A stretch of DNA of 64,000 bases from Peptoniphilus_A olsenii (GCF_040545475.1 NZ_JBEPMA010000008.1:1-64000); one strand, 5' to 3'. Positions 24,997-34,482 are shown, counted from the stretch's first letter. Numbers and translations are program-made. The notes: generated by a model not told the origin, from the letters alone.

Positions 24997-26310
24997 TTAA
25001 AATGATATACCTTTTACAACCGCTATAAAGCATAAGACTACTGCAAGTGGCACATATAAATATTTACTTATATTGTACCAAAATTTGCCATAACCTTTTT
25101 GAGAACCTTCATTGATTTCAGATATTAATTCATTTTTATCCATAATCCAAAACCATGTTATAGCTCCAATTGAAGCACCTATAGGTATTATATATATTGA
25201 AATTAAATCCATCCATGGTCCCCATCTAAATATGGCTTCCATATTGACTGAAATTCCAAAACAAGCAATTATTAAAACAGTCAAAAAAGTTTTTCTTTTA
25301 ACTTTTGGAAATTTATACATTAGCGATTCAATTACAACCTCAAACATGTTTTGTAATGAAGAAATACCCCCAAATACCACGGCTAAAAATAAAACTATTG
25401 CAAATAGTCTACCTAAATAAATATCTTGCAAAATTTCTGGTAATACAACAAATAAAAGTTTGGGGCCAGAAGCCAAATCAACATTGTAAGAAAAACAGGC
25501 AGGTATAATGACAAGAGCTGCAACAATTGCCGCAACTGTGTCAAAAAATGCTGTACTTAAACTCGATCTAACAACATCTTCACTTTTTTGCAAATATGCT
25601 CCATAAACTAGCATTCCAGAACCCGTTACAGATAAGGAAAAGAAAGCTTGACCCATGGCAAATATCCACACCATTGGATCTTTTAAATCTTTCCACACTG
25701 GTTTAAACATAAATTCATACCCAGCACTAGAACCATTTAAGAAAAACACTCTTATTGCCAAAATACAAAATAAAATAAAAAATGCAGGCATCATTATTTT
25801 ATTAGAAATTTCAATACCTCTTGCACCAATACTTAGTGATAATATGACAAATAATATTACTATAAAATGATATACAACTACCGAATAATTATTTAATGAA
25901 AAAGAATCAAACCATGTAGATGTTTCTACATGCATTAGAGTTCCAGTAACTGACTCTACAAGTGCCTTTAAAACATATGCCACTATAACTGAATAACCTA
26001 TAGCGATGCAAAATGAACCGATTAATGGTATCCATCCAATAATTTTTCCAAGTTTATTTAGACCTCGCTTATTAAAAGCATATTCATAAGAGCCAAGTGT
26101 GCCTGTACCTGTTTTTCTACCCATAGCATATTCGGCACTGAGTCCACAATATGAAAATATTAAAATAAAAAATAAATAAACAATTAAAAATGCAGAGCCT
26201 CCTAGAGAACCCATCCTAAATGGAAAACCCCAAACATTAGCCATGCCTACAGCTGAACCAACACAAGCAAGTATAAAACCCCAACGTGATGAAAAACTTT
26301 TTTCTTTCAT
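24997..26310 (-). CDS. SNF-family sodium-dependent amino-acid symporter
   Basis: The 437-residue membrane protein has about eleven segments. The opening SSRWGFILACVGSAVGMANV, then WGFPF, is the sodium and substrate site of the neurotransmitter:sodium symporter (LeuT-like) family. Bacterial members often carry Trp, Tyr or other hydrophobic amino acids; the substrate is not evident. Start at 26310 behind AAAGGA. The gene upstream is an RNA gene with its own terminator 200 bp away. Confidence 0.9.
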   Translation of the reverse strand: MKEKSFSSRWGFILACVGSAVGMANVWGFPFRMGSLGGSAFLIVYLFFILIFSYCGLSAEYAMGRKTGTGTLGSYEYAFNKRGLNKLGKIIGWIPLIGSFCIAIGYSVIVAYVLKALVESVTGTLMHVETSTWFDSFSLNNYSVVVYHFIVILFVILSLSIGARGIEISNKIMMPAFFILFCILAIRVFFLNGSSAGYEFMFKPVWKDLKDPMVWIFAMGQAFFSLSVTGSGMLVYGAYLQKSEDVVRSSLSTAFFDTVAAIVAALVIIPACFSYNVDLASGPKLLFVVLPEILQDIYLGRLFAIVLFLAVVFGGISSLQNMFEVVIESLMYKFPKVKRKTFLTVLIIACFGISVNMEAIFRWGPWMDLISIYIIPIGASIGAITWFWIMDKNELISEINEGSQKGYGKFWYNISKYLYVPLAVVLCFIAVVKGISF

Positions 26311-26524
26311 ATTAAATCCTTTCATTTAATGATTAAATTAATATATCATAAAAAAACTAAAATGTAAAACACTTTAAAGCGGTGAGTTCTTGTCCTAAAT
26401 GTTTGAATTGTTATTTGAATATTTGTTTTAAAAGTAGAAATTTTTATAAACAAGGAAAATTTATAATTTGATAGTCAATTTACTATATGAAGTACAAAGA
26501 AATCTTATAACTACAACACAAATT

Positions 26525-26751
26525 AAAAAAAGGAGGACTAACCAGTCCTCCCCATATTTGACATTTTGCCAATAAATCTTTCAATTGTTATATATCTATA
26601 GCTCCTATGCTGTATAAATTAAGCATTTAAACCTTTAGCTAATATAGCTACTAAAAACTAGGCATACTTGCTACTTTTCCCTTGCGGGACGCATTCGAAC
26701 TTTTCATTGGAATCACCTTTTCTAGTTACCAATTATTTCTTAAGCTAGCTT
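26525..26751 (-). ncRNA. Unassigned structured small RNA, about 225 nt
   Basis: In the 480-bp gap at 26326-26804 the minus strand has a consensus promoter (26758-26786) and a strong terminator (GGAGGACT-GGTT-AGTCCTCC then TTTTTT, 26551 down to 26525) with no open frame between. The transcript contains a local hairpin TCCC-GCAA-GGGA with a GNRA loop and flanking short complementary stretches such as AATTGG/CCAAT. The size suits 6S RNA, raiA-type RNA or a regulatory RNA. I could not match any of these by eye, nor a T-box, tmRNA, RNase P or SRP signature. The rest of the gap (26326-26524) shows nothing. Confidence 0.65.
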
Positions 26752-26757
26752 ACTTAT

Positions 26758-26786
26758 ACTATAACGTATTAAAAGGATTTTGTCAA
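26758..26786 (-). promoter_or_regulatory. Consensus sigma-A promoter of the small RNA
   Basis: On the minus strand TTGACA (26786-26781), a 17-bp spacer and TATAGT (26763-26758) are near-perfect vegetative elements. This implies strong constitutive transcription starting near 26751. Confidence 0.85.
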
Positions 26787-26804
26787 TGTTTTCCTAAAAG
26801 TTTT

Positions 26805-27500
26805 TTATAATTTTATATTAATTATATTTTTCTTAAGTTTATTTTGTTTTTCAGCTTCCACAAGTATCTTCATTGCCTCAACTGCCGACCTTCTGGAGCC
26901 GATATTTACTATATAACTTCCCTGTGAATTTTTACCTCTTATAGCAACTTCATCGTTCTTATTTATTGATATTGATTTCATTGTATCAAAATCAAAACTA
27001 TATGTGCCAAGAACAAGCCCATCTTCATAAGAACCCACAACTGTACCTAAACTGTCTCTGCCATTTCTAAATTGCCCCCTAAGTGGCATATTATATATGG
27101 CTGGTGTTTTATCTTCTTTTTCTGGGAACTTGCCATAGTTTAAGTTCACTAAGAATAGTCCAAATATAACAAATGGTATAAATGGGTTTGAAAGTGTGTC
27201 TAATACAGCACTTTTTATAGGATACATTTCATGTAAGAAATATACATTTAAAAATATTAAAAATGCAAAATAATAAATCATATTTAGTCTATAGGTATTT
27301 TTATTTACCTTTAGATTTTTCAAAGTGAAAATATTTTTATATTCTATTCCTCTTTCCCAAATTGTCATTATAAATAAGTAGTTTGCAATGGCCCACAAAA
27401 ATGTGTATATAGAGCTCAACTGATTTTTAGATAATATTTCCATCCCAAATGGTAGAAGTGCTGCAAGTATTACCGATATAATTGTTTTTTTGTTCTGCAT
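26805..27500 (-). CDS. Membrane protein, unknown
   Basis: The 231-residue protein has four or five N-terminal hydrophobic segments (to about residue 125) and a soluble C-terminal part with VVGSYEDGLVLGTYSFDF and RRSAVEAMKILVEAEK. ATG 27500 follows GGAGG. I do not recognise the family. Confidence 0.65.
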   Translation of the reverse strand: MQNKKTIISVILAALLPFGMEILSKNQLSSIYTFLWAIANYLFIMTIWERGIEYKNIFTLKNLKVNKNTYRLNMIYYFAFLIFLNVYFLHEMYPIKSAVLDTLSNPFIPFVIFGLFLVNLNYGKFPEKEDKTPAIYNMPLRGQFRNGRDSLGTVVGSYEDGLVLGTYSFDFDTMKSISINKNDEVAIRGKNSQGSYIVNIGSRRSAVEAMKILVEAEKQNKLKKNIINIKL

Positions 27501-27637
27501 AATTGCCTCCAATCTATTATATTTTAAAAATAATGACCAATATTATTATAGCAAATATTGATATATGTGCTAATATTTTCTATTATTTGTTATTTGATAA
27601 TAACCAAACCAAATATAAATTTATTGACTAATTAAAA

Positions 27638-27677
27638 TAAAACAAAGACTCACGATATTATCTATACCATGAGTCTT
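27638..27677 (-). terminator. Terminator of the folate/glucosaminidase operon
   Basis: On the minus strand AAGACTCATG pairs with CGTGAGTCTT across a 12-bp loop, followed by TGTTTTATTTT. The stem overlaps the stop codon of the glucosaminidase gene. Confidence 0.7.
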
Positions 27678-28242
27678 AGTCATATTGTCCTAGATTATAT
27701 TTTTCGATTATTGAAATAATTTTATCAGCATAATTAGGATCTGTTGCATAACCACCTTGATTTATATAAATAGCAGCTTCTCTAAAGTCCCTTGCTGTCT
27801 TTACTTTATCGTACCTCTTGGCCTCAGTCAACAGTTTTGCATAATGTTCAAAAGATTCTTTTTTAGATTTATATTTTCGAAAATTCTCCAAATATCTTCC
27901 ACTTTCACCATTTACATATTCTTCTGTTTCAAGTCTTATACTATTATCTGATAAAGTAGCCTTGACACCAAAATAATTGTTGTACTCTGTTGAAAGTTGC
28001 GACCTCCCCCAATTGCTCTCAAGTATTGATTGTGCAATCATCACCGATGGAAACAATCCATACTTTTTGGCTGTTCTCTGGGCAAGAGGAATAGTATCTT
28101 CTAAATACAGTTCCCTAAAGTTCACTTCAGGCTGTCTATTTCTTTTAAAAATTACATTTATCATAAATATTAATATTGTGATTGTCAAAACAAACATAAA
28201 AAGTACAGTAAAGCAACCTTTCAATAATCTTTTTAAGTTCAT
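27676..28242 (-). CDS. Membrane-anchored N-acetylglucosaminidase (LytG type)
   Basis: The 188-residue protein has an N-terminal signal anchor (about 10-32) and one glucosaminidase domain with PSVMIAQSILESNWGRSQLS (catalytic Glu), NNYFGVKA and a C-terminal YATDPNYADKI. The family cuts peptidoglycan glycan strands outside the membrane. Its ATG overlaps the folBK stop by 4 bp, so a wall hydrolase is translated from the folate transcript. It has no cell-wall-binding repeats. Confidence 0.88.
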   Translation of the reverse strand: MNLKRLLKGCFTVLFMFVLTITILIFMINVIFKRNRQPEVNFRELYLEDTIPLAQRTAKKYGLFPSVMIAQSILESNWGRSQLSTEYNNYFGVKATLSDNSIRLETEEYVNGESGRYLENFRKYKSKKESFEHYAKLLTEAKRYDKVKTARDFREAAIYINQGGYATDPNYADKIISIIEKYNLGQYD

Positions 28243-29048
28243 TTTTTAATATCCTCATATAAGTCTGATATTTTTCTACCAATAATTGGATGAAAATAAT
28301 TTGGTATAAGTTCATTTAAAGAATTAAGAACAAATTCACGCTCATGTAAAAATGGATGTGGAACTATCAATTCATCCTCAAATATTATCTCTCTATCTAT
28401 CAGAAGTATGTCTAAGTCGATAGTTCGTGGTCCCCATTTTTCATGTCTTACTCTATCTAAATCTATTTCTATTTTTTGTAATATATGCAATAGGTCAATT
28501 GGATCTTCGAAGCTATTTACCTTGACAACTGTATTTAAAAAATCAGCTTGATCAGTTTTGCCCCAAGCTTTTGTTTCAATAATGGGAGCTTCTTCTAATA
28601 TTTTTAGTCCCGATGATTTCATCGCATCTATGGCTCTATTTATATATTCTTCTCTATCTCCCATATTAGTTCCAATGCCTATATAATAATTGCGACGCTT
28701 TTTTATGCATTTTACTGAGGCAGTATCTAGTGGCAAGTTTATAGGTGCCCATGGCTTTTTGATTTCAATATCTAATTTTTTAACTATTTCATAGTTATCA
28801 AATATATACTTTGTCAACTTATAAGCCAGCGTCTCGATTAAATCTTCGTCACCTTTAAATAATTCATAGATTTCATGCGATAATTTACCATAGTCAATAG
28901 ATTTATCTAAATCTTTTTCTAATGCACAATCTCTAAAAGAGAGATCAGCTTCGACTGAAATAAGAAATTTTTGGCCTAGAAACTTCTCTTCTTTAAACAA
29001 ACCATGATTGGCATAAACCTCTAGGTCTTTAATTTTAATTTTATCCAT
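28239..29048 (-). CDS. folBK: Dihydroneopterin aldolase / HPPK fusion
   Basis: The 269-residue bifunctional enzyme combines an N-terminal FolB domain (about 1-115; LEVYANHGLFKEEK, DYGKLSHEI) and a C-terminal FolK domain (about 120-269; YYIGIGTNMGDREEYI, and KWGPRTIDLDILL for ATP and pterin binding). It turns dihydroneopterin into the pyrophosphorylated hydroxymethylpterin precursor of folate. It starts behind GAGGTG, 8 bp after the HD gene. No folP or folC is seen in the window. Confidence 0.93.
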   Translation of the reverse strand: MDKIKIKDLEVYANHGLFKEEKFLGQKFLISVEADLSFRDCALEKDLDKSIDYGKLSHEIYELFKGDEDLIETLAYKLTKYIFDNYEIVKKLDIEIKKPWAPINLPLDTASVKCIKKRRNYYIGIGTNMGDREEYINRAIDAMKSSGLKILEEAPIIETKAWGKTDQADFLNTVVKVNSFEDPIDLLHILQKIEIDLDRVRHEKWGPRTIDLDILLIDREIIFEDELIVPHPFLHEREFVLNSLNELIPNYFHPIIGRKISDLYEDIKK

Positions 29049-29056
29049 CTTTCACC

Positions 29057-29536
29057 TCAGTAAATTATTGTGTGATTCTTCTTCTCGAAACTCCAATTAC
29101 ATTCTTTATATGCTGGGCAACGAAAACAAGGTCGTGAAAATTTATCAGCTCTGTAAAAAATATCAAAAAACTTATCTTTTTCTAAATCTTTTCCCCTGTG
29201 AGCCGATATACATTCCATAATTCTATTTTTTTCTTCATTTGAAAAATAAGTCTCTTTTAGAATTTCTTTGGCTATATCTACAGAGGCAATTGCATGATTT
29301 ATGCCTTCTTTTATTTCAACTACTCTGCCTAAATCGTGAAGCAAAGCTGTCGAATAAATCATGTCTTTTTCTACATCTAAATCTTCTTCAAGTTTTAAAA
29401 TATAACAAATTCTCGCTACAGACACAAAATGTTCGTAGTTGTGTCTACAAAAAAATCTATCACGCTCTAAAAATTCAAGCTCATCTAAATATTTATTAAA
29501 TTTTTTACTTTTTAAAATAATATCTGTATTTTTCAC
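29057..29536 (-). CDS. HD-domain phosphohydrolase between folE and folBK
   Basis: The 159-residue protein has the metal-binding HD pattern: RHNYEHFVSVAR (His), LLHDLGRVVE (HD) and SAHRGKD. A C-terminal CFRCPAYKEC cluster may bind Zn or Fe. The start is GTG at 29536, sharing one base with the folE stop. Its fixed place between folE and folB suggests it acts in the pathway; the phosphate-removal step on dihydroneopterin triphosphate has no enzyme here otherwise. That role is inference. Confidence 0.8.
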   Translation of the reverse strand: MKNTDIILKSKKFNKYLDELEFLERDRFFCRHNYEHFVSVARICYILKLEEDLDVEKDMIYSTALLHDLGRVVEIKEGINHAIASVDIAKEILKETYFSNEEKNRIMECISAHRGKDLEKDKFFDIFYRADKFSRPCFRCPAYKECNWSFEKKNHTIIY

Positions 29537-30090
29537 TAGAATTCAATCAACCTATAGGCTTCTTGTTTTAACTTTTCATCTGTTTCTAATATTCCTTTAG
29601 CAACAGAGGTAACAGTTTTGGAGCCCGGTTTTTTAACTCCTCTCATATTCATACACATATGCTCAGCTTCTACTACAACTAAAACTCCACGTGGTTTTAA
29701 ATATTCCATCATAGCTTCTGCCACTTGAAGATTAAGTCTTTCTTGTAATTGAGGTCTTTTAGCGTAAGTTTCTACAGTACGAGCAAGTTTAGAAAGTCCA
29801 GCCACTTTTTTGTTTGGAAGATATGCTATGTGAGCCTTCCCAAAAAATGGCAAGAAATGATGTTCACACATTGAGTAGAAAGGAATATCCTTAACTACAA
29901 CCATGTTATCATCTACCACCTCAAAAGTCTTAGAAAGGTGTTTTTCTGCAGTTTGATTTATCCCTGCAAAAATCTCTTCATACATTCTAGCTATTCTATC
30001 AGGAGTTTCTAATAATCCCTCTCTGTTTTTATCTTCACCTATTGCTTCGATAATAAGCTCAGCAGCTTTTTTTAATTTTTCTTTATCCAT
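29536..30090 (-). CDS. folE: GTP cyclohydrolase I
   Basis: The 184-residue protein makes dihydroneopterin triphosphate from GTP, the first step to folate. Zinc and catalytic residues are in YSMCEHHFLPFFGKAHIAYL and in EAEHMCMNMRGVKKPGS. It has GAGGAG before the ATG and heads the operon folE, HD, folBK, glucosaminidase. Confidence 0.95.
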   Translation of the reverse strand: MDKEKLKKAAELIIEAIGEDKNREGLLETPDRIARMYEEIFAGINQTAEKHLSKTFEVVDDNMVVVKDIPFYSMCEHHFLPFFGKAHIAYLPNKKVAGLSKLARTVETYAKRPQLQERLNLQVAEAMMEYLKPRGVLVVVEAEHMCMNMRGVKKPGSKTVTSVAKGILETDEKLKQEAYRLIEF

Positions 30091-30206
30091 GATTTCTCCT
30101 CATTAATTAATTTCCTATAATTTAAATTATTACCCACAATTATAGCATTAGCCGTTATAATTTACAATTTTTAACTAATTTGTTACAATATTTGACGAGG
30201 TGTTAA

Positions 30207-31556
30207 ATGAAGACTAAAGTAACATGGTTATGTCTATGTTTAATGATTTTTATAAATGTAATTCCTGCTTATGCTGAAAATACAGATAATCAAGAAAACT
30301 CAGACAATAATTTAAAAGAAACCCTTGAAGAAATAGATCCAAAAATTATTAGAAATAAAAACATATTGGTCCCAACAAAAGAGGGTGTTCAAAAAGCAAA
30401 TGAATATGAATATGAACTTATAAAAAAATATGAAGATTATCCCCTCGAAAATCTCACAAAATCTTACTTATTAGGCGATTTAGAAACTGGGGATATATTA
30501 GAAGCTTATAATATTGACGAAATAAGAGCAATGGCTTCTACATCTAAACTCGTATCCATTTTTGTAGTTTTAGATAGAGTTAAAGACAAAAAAATATCAC
30601 TAGACGACATGGTCACAATTGACAAAGAAGCGGCCTCTCTACCTGGTTCAAGTTACAAATTGAAAGAAGGAGACAAAATAAGTGTTGAAAAATTAATTGA
30701 AGCATCACTTATAGTATCTGGCAATGACGCAGTTACAGCACTTGCCAAATATATAGGAGGGTCAACCGATGGTTTTGTAACTTTGATGAACACAAAATGT
30801 AGAGAATTAGGATTAAAAAATGCCCATATGGTAAATCCCACAGGCCTCACTGATTATTCACTTGAAGATTATAATAAAATGACAACTAGAGAAATGTTTA
30901 ACCTATCTTGTGAAATCTTAAAATACCATCCTGAAATATTAGACTACACTTCTAAAACAGCTCTCAAAGAAGACTCTAGAGAATTTATTGAATATAATAC
31001 CAATCCTTTACTTGGTATCGTACCAGAAATTGATGGTCTAAAAACAGGATACACAAATGCAGCGGGACGTGCGGTAATACTTACAGGCCTTGAAAAAGGA
31101 ATTAAGGGCGAAACAAAAGATATGCGTCTTATAGGTATAACTACCGGTTCGCAAGGTGACTGGCAGAGATTTGTCGCTTGTAAAAAATTAATGACAGAAG
31201 CTTTTGACAGCTACAGTAATTTAGCAATAGGTAGCTTAAAAGAAGAGCTTAGAACAATTGAGGTTGAAGACTCTCAAGACTCAAATATTCCTGTTTATCA
31301 AAAAAATATAGGTTACGGAATTCTTAAATCCGATGAAAAGTTAAAACAAATCGTAGAAATAGATGAGAATTTAATTGCACCAATAGAAGCAGGGGGAAAA
31401 GTAGGCTCTGTAAAATACTATAAAGGTGATAATCTCTATTTTGAATCGGACTTAATAGTCAAAGATAAAGTATATGGACAAGGAATATTTAATAAATTTA
31501 AGAGAAATTTTGAAGAAATATTTGTAAATATAGAAAAAGCAAGTAAAGCAGCTTAG
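30207..31556 (+). CDS. dacA: D-alanyl-D-alanine carboxypeptidase (low-molecular-weight PBP)
   Basis: The 449-residue protein has a signal peptide (ending PAYA, about 23), the active-site SxxK as STSKL, SGN in IVSGNDA and KTG in LKTGYTNA. It trims pentapeptide stems of peptidoglycan. It ends IFVNIEKASKAA without a clear amphipathic anchor, so membrane attachment is uncertain. GAGGTG sits 4 bases before the ATG. Confidence 0.92.
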   Translation: MKTKVTWLCLCLMIFINVIPAYAENTDNQENSDNNLKETLEEIDPKIIRNKNILVPTKEGVQKANEYEYELIKKYEDYPLENLTKSYLLGDLETGDILEAYNIDEIRAMASTSKLVSIFVVLDRVKDKKISLDDMVTIDKEAASLPGSSYKLKEGDKISVEKLIEASLIVSGNDAVTALAKYIGGSTDGFVTLMNTKCRELGLKNAHMVNPTGLTDYSLEDYNKMTTREMFNLSCEILKYHPEILDYTSKTALKEDSREFIEYNTNPLLGIVPEIDGLKTGYTNAAGRAVILTGLEKGIKGETKDMRLIGITTGSQGDWQRFVACKKLMTEAFDSYSNLAIGSLKEELRTIEVEDSQDSNIPVYQKNIGYGILKSDEKLKQIVEIDENLIAPIEAGGKVGSVKYYKGDNLYFESDLIVKDKVYGQGIFNKFKRNFEEIFVNIEKASKAA

Positions 31557-31730
31557 ATAATAAAACTTCTAACAACCAAATATTTTTAATCACGGACAAT
31601 AATAATTTCCACTCCATGAGTCATCCTGAACGAAAGAAGGCTTGTAAAGATTTCTGAAGTAGAATAAATCTCTATATAGTAAATAAAATTTTCACATTTC
31701 TAAAATTATAATATTTATTTAAACCGGCAC

Positions 31731-31778
31731 TATAAAGCTTCTAATGATAATTAACTTTATTTTTGCCGGTTTTTTATA
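31731..31778 (+). terminator. Terminator after dacA
   Basis: AAACCGGCA and TGCCGGTTT pair around a 24-bp loop and are followed by TTTTAT. Confidence 0.75.
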
Positions 31779-31861
31779 TCAAAATATAAATAATTTTTAT
31801 AAAAATTTATCGATGATAAAAAATACTAAAAATAACTCTGAAATAATAGAATAATAAATAA

Positions 31862-31900
31862 TAAAAAATCGACACAAAGGTGTTAGCCTATATGCCGATT
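31862..31900 (-). terminator. Terminator of the M18 aminopeptidase gene
   Basis: On the minus strand AATCGGCA pairs with TGTCGATT with one mismatch, with a small AGGCTAACACCT hairpin inside, followed by TTTTTATT. Confidence 0.6.
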
Positions 31901-31929
31901 CATTTATAAAATAGTAAGTTTTATTTTAA

Positions 31930-33312
31930 TTATTCAAATTTTTCTAAAAATGCTTTATAAGCTTTATAAGTCATATATGCATCAGCTTTGGATACAAGTT
32001 CCACTGGAGCATGCATTGATAGCATTGCAGTACCCATGTCAACAACTTCAGCCCCATATTTTGCTAAAATATATGCTATAGTGCCGCCTCCACCTTGGTC
32101 AACTTTTCCAAATCCAGAGATTTGCCAAATTACATCTTCAGATCTGAATAAATCTCTAAGTCTTGAGATATATTCTGGGTTAGCATCGTTAGAACCGCCT
32201 TTGCCGCCTGAACCTGTATATTTTGCCATAGCTATACCATATCCAACTTGAGCTTCATTTTTCTCGTCAGATACTTCCTTAAAGCTTGGATCTAGTGCTG
32301 CTGACACATCAGCTGATAATACTGATGAATTTGCAAGAGCTCTTCTAACTTTTAGATCTGAATATTGGCCCATATTATCTATTATTTCTGCCAAAGCATT
32401 TTCAAAAAACATAGAAGTCATAGCAGTATTACCAACAGATCCTATTTCTTCTTTATCTACAAATAAAGCTACAGCCGTCTTCTTAGGATTTTCTACTTCA
32501 AGAATAGCTAGAAGATTTGCATATGAACAAACTCTGTCATCATGTCCATGAGCAGCTATCATAGCCCTATCAAATCCTACATCACGTGCTTTAGCCGCAG
32601 GAACTGCCTCAAATTCTGCAAAAGCAAAATCTTCTTCATCTAAATTATATTTTCCTTTTAATATAGTTAAAATATTTCTTTTAATTGGATTTTCATCTCC
32701 TTCTACTCCATAAGTAGAATGTCCAACTACTATATTTAAATTTTCAGCAGTGATAGCTTCTTTTAGATTTTTATTATTTTGGTCCTTAGATAAATGTGGA
32801 AGTAAGTCATTTATATAAAATATTGGGTCATTTTCATCCTCACCAATTATAATATTGTGCTCAATTCCATCTCTATCTCTAAAATATCCATGTAGAGAAA
32901 GACCTATTGTCGGCCATTGATATTTTTTAACTCCACCATAATAATGAGTTTTAAAAAGTGCCAATGAAGAATCTTCATACAAAGGATTTCCTTTTAAATC
33001 TAACCTTGGAGAATCAATATGAGAACCCACAATATTTAATCCTTCTTCTAAATTTTCTCCAATAATAAATAAAACGGCAGATTTATTTTTATTATTTAAA
33101 TAAATTTTATCGCCTTTTTTAATTTTTGATTTTAGTGCTTCTTCAAGAGAAATAAAACCGTGTTCCTTAGCCGCTTCAATTATATAAGTTGTAGCCTCTC
33201 TTTCAGTTTTCGCTTTATCCAAAAACACCTTATAATCTTCGGCATATTCATAAATTTTGTCATTAGTCTTGCTATCTATTTGTTGCCAAACAGATTTTTT
33301 TTCAAATTGCAT
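31930..33312 (-). CDS. M18-family aminopeptidase
   Basis: The 460-residue metallopeptidase has ligand motifs GSHIDSPRLDLKG, AAHGHDDRVCSYAN, DKEEIGSVGNTAM and LSMHAPVELVSKAD near the C-terminus. It would remove N-terminal residues from peptides in the cytoplasm. Start at 33312 behind AAGGTG; a GTG three codons earlier falls inside that site. Confidence 0.92.
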   Translation of the reverse strand: MQFEKKSVWQQIDSKTNDKIYEYAEDYKVFLDKAKTEREATTYIIEAAKEHGFISLEEALKSKIKKGDKIYLNNKNKSAVLFIIGENLEEGLNIVGSHIDSPRLDLKGNPLYEDSSLALFKTHYYGGVKKYQWPTIGLSLHGYFRDRDGIEHNIIIGEDENDPIFYINDLLPHLSKDQNNKNLKEAITAENLNIVVGHSTYGVEGDENPIKRNILTILKGKYNLDEEDFAFAEFEAVPAAKARDVGFDRAMIAAHGHDDRVCSYANLLAILEVENPKKTAVALFVDKEEIGSVGNTAMTSMFFENALAEIIDNMGQYSDLKVRRALANSSVLSADVSAALDPSFKEVSDEKNEAQVGYGIAMAKYTGSGGKGGSNDANPEYISRLRDLFRSEDVIWQISGFGKVDQGGGGTIAYILAKYGAEVVDMGTAMLSMHAPVELVSKADAYMTYKAYKAFLEKFE

Positions 33313-33376
33313 TAATATCACCTTCTCTAATCATTATATATTATAAATCTCTATTTGGAAAATGTTTCTATGAGAT

Positions 33377-33405
33377 TTGACAGATAATTTAAATTCATAT
33401 AAAAT
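33377..33405 (+). promoter_or_regulatory. Promoter of the tRNA-Arg gene
   Basis: TTGACA (33377-33382), a 17-bp spacer and TAAAAT (33400-33405) lie 11 bp before the tRNA. Confidence 0.8.
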
Positions 33406-33415
33406 ATTAATATTA

Positions 33416-33492
33416 GTCCTCGTAGCTCAGCTGGATAGAGCACACGCCTCCTAAGCGTGGGGTCGGAGGTTCGAATCCTCTCGTGGACGCCA
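33416..33492 (+). tRNA. tRNA-Arg (anticodon CCT)
   Basis: The 77-nt cloverleaf reads as acceptor GTCCTCG/CGTGGAC with one T-T mismatch, D arm GCTC/GAGC, anticodon stem CACGC/GCGTG with loop CTCCTAA (anticodon CCT, reading AGG), T arm GGAGG-TTCGAAT-CCTCT and discriminator G with an encoded CCA. Confidence 0.95.
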
Positions 33493-33494
33493 CT

Positions 33495-33521
33495 ATCTGT
33501 GCTTTTGCACAGATTTTTTTT
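33495..33521 (+). terminator. Terminator after tRNA-Arg
   Basis: ATCTGTGC-TTTT-GCACAGAT is followed by a run of T's directly after the tRNA. Confidence 0.9.
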
Positions 33522-33532
33522 ATAAAAATAAA

Positions 33533-34229
33533 TTATTCTTCTAATAAATAATTTAATAATCTCTTTCTATCGTTGATAAACATAGAAGTGATTATATAAC
33601 TATCAGTATCCTCATAATCACATAAATTAACTCCCGTCTCATCAAAATTATATATTTGAGCTTTTCCCATACCTAATAAAATAGGCGAATGCGTAGCTAT
33701 TATAAATTGTGAACCAATATTTACACTTTTATATATTTCATATATCAAAGAAAGTTGCATTTGAGGAGATAAAGCTGATTCTGGTTCGTCTAAAATATAA
33801 AGACCTTGTTTCATAAAATTTTCTTTCATTAATTTCATAAAACCCTCACCATGCGAACTGCTATGCAATTCAAGCGAGTAATCATTAAGATACTCTTTTT
33901 CTTTTGTTGCTATATTATAGAATTTTTCTGCTCTAAAAAATATCCCCATTTTTCTTTTTGTGTTCTTGATAATCCAATAGCTTCATGTAAATTTGAATGA
34001 GAATTATATGTGCAAAATTATAATTCTTAGTTCCACCCTCTGGGTTAAAACCCGTTGCTATTGCTAGTGCTTCAAGTAAAGTAGACTTACCACTGCCGTT
34101 TTCACCTGCAAAAAAAGTAATAGGATAATTAAACTCAAGCTCTTTGATATTATTAATAGCTTTAATATTATTTAAATAACTACATTCATCAATTTCACTC
34201 CATCTTATACAGATATTGTCAATAAACAT
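33533..34229 (-). pseudogene. AAA-type ATPase (ABC-like), broken by two frameshifts
   Basis: The gene starts at 34229 behind AAGGAGG with Walker A FFAGENGSGKSTLLEALA. It ends with LYILDEPESALSPQ (Walker B) and IIATHSPILLG, the pattern of small RecF/OLD-like ATPases of about 240 residues. The frame is lost after NYNFA, where one A seems missing near 34017, and regained at YFFRAEKF after a T run one base short (near 33937). Read through both sites, the middle would be NSHSNLHEAIGLSRTQKEKW, as expected for the family. It is either a pseudogene or carries sequencing errors in homopolymers. Confidence 0.8.
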
Positions 34230-34482
34230 TATACCTCCTTATAATATAATTAGATTATAAGGATTTAATCTTTTACAAAAAATAATATAAAATAAAACTT
34301 CAATTCATAAATATTTTATAGGACTAAATCTTATACTATGAATTTTAGATAATAGAGCTAAAAACCAACAAGTGAAGGGGATAAATATACTTTATTAATA
34401 TTTTAAATTTTGTTTAATATACTAAACTGCAATAATATTACCGATATTTGCGTGTTAAATATATTAAATATTGTATAATATA

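Larger units (their letters stand above)
31557..31929. other. Convergent intergenic region
   Basis: There is no gene here. The stretch holds a degenerate dispersed-repeat fragment near 31615-31665 (GAGTCATCCTGAACG), the plus-strand terminator of dacA (31731-31778) and the minus-strand terminator of the aminopeptidase (31862-31900). Confidence 0.6.

Noticed and set aside
26525..26751. T-box or lysine riboswitch controlling the SNF transporter
   Set aside because: No T-box core (GGTGG-ACCGCG type) or lysine-riboswitch signature is visible, and the terminator is 200 bp before the gene.
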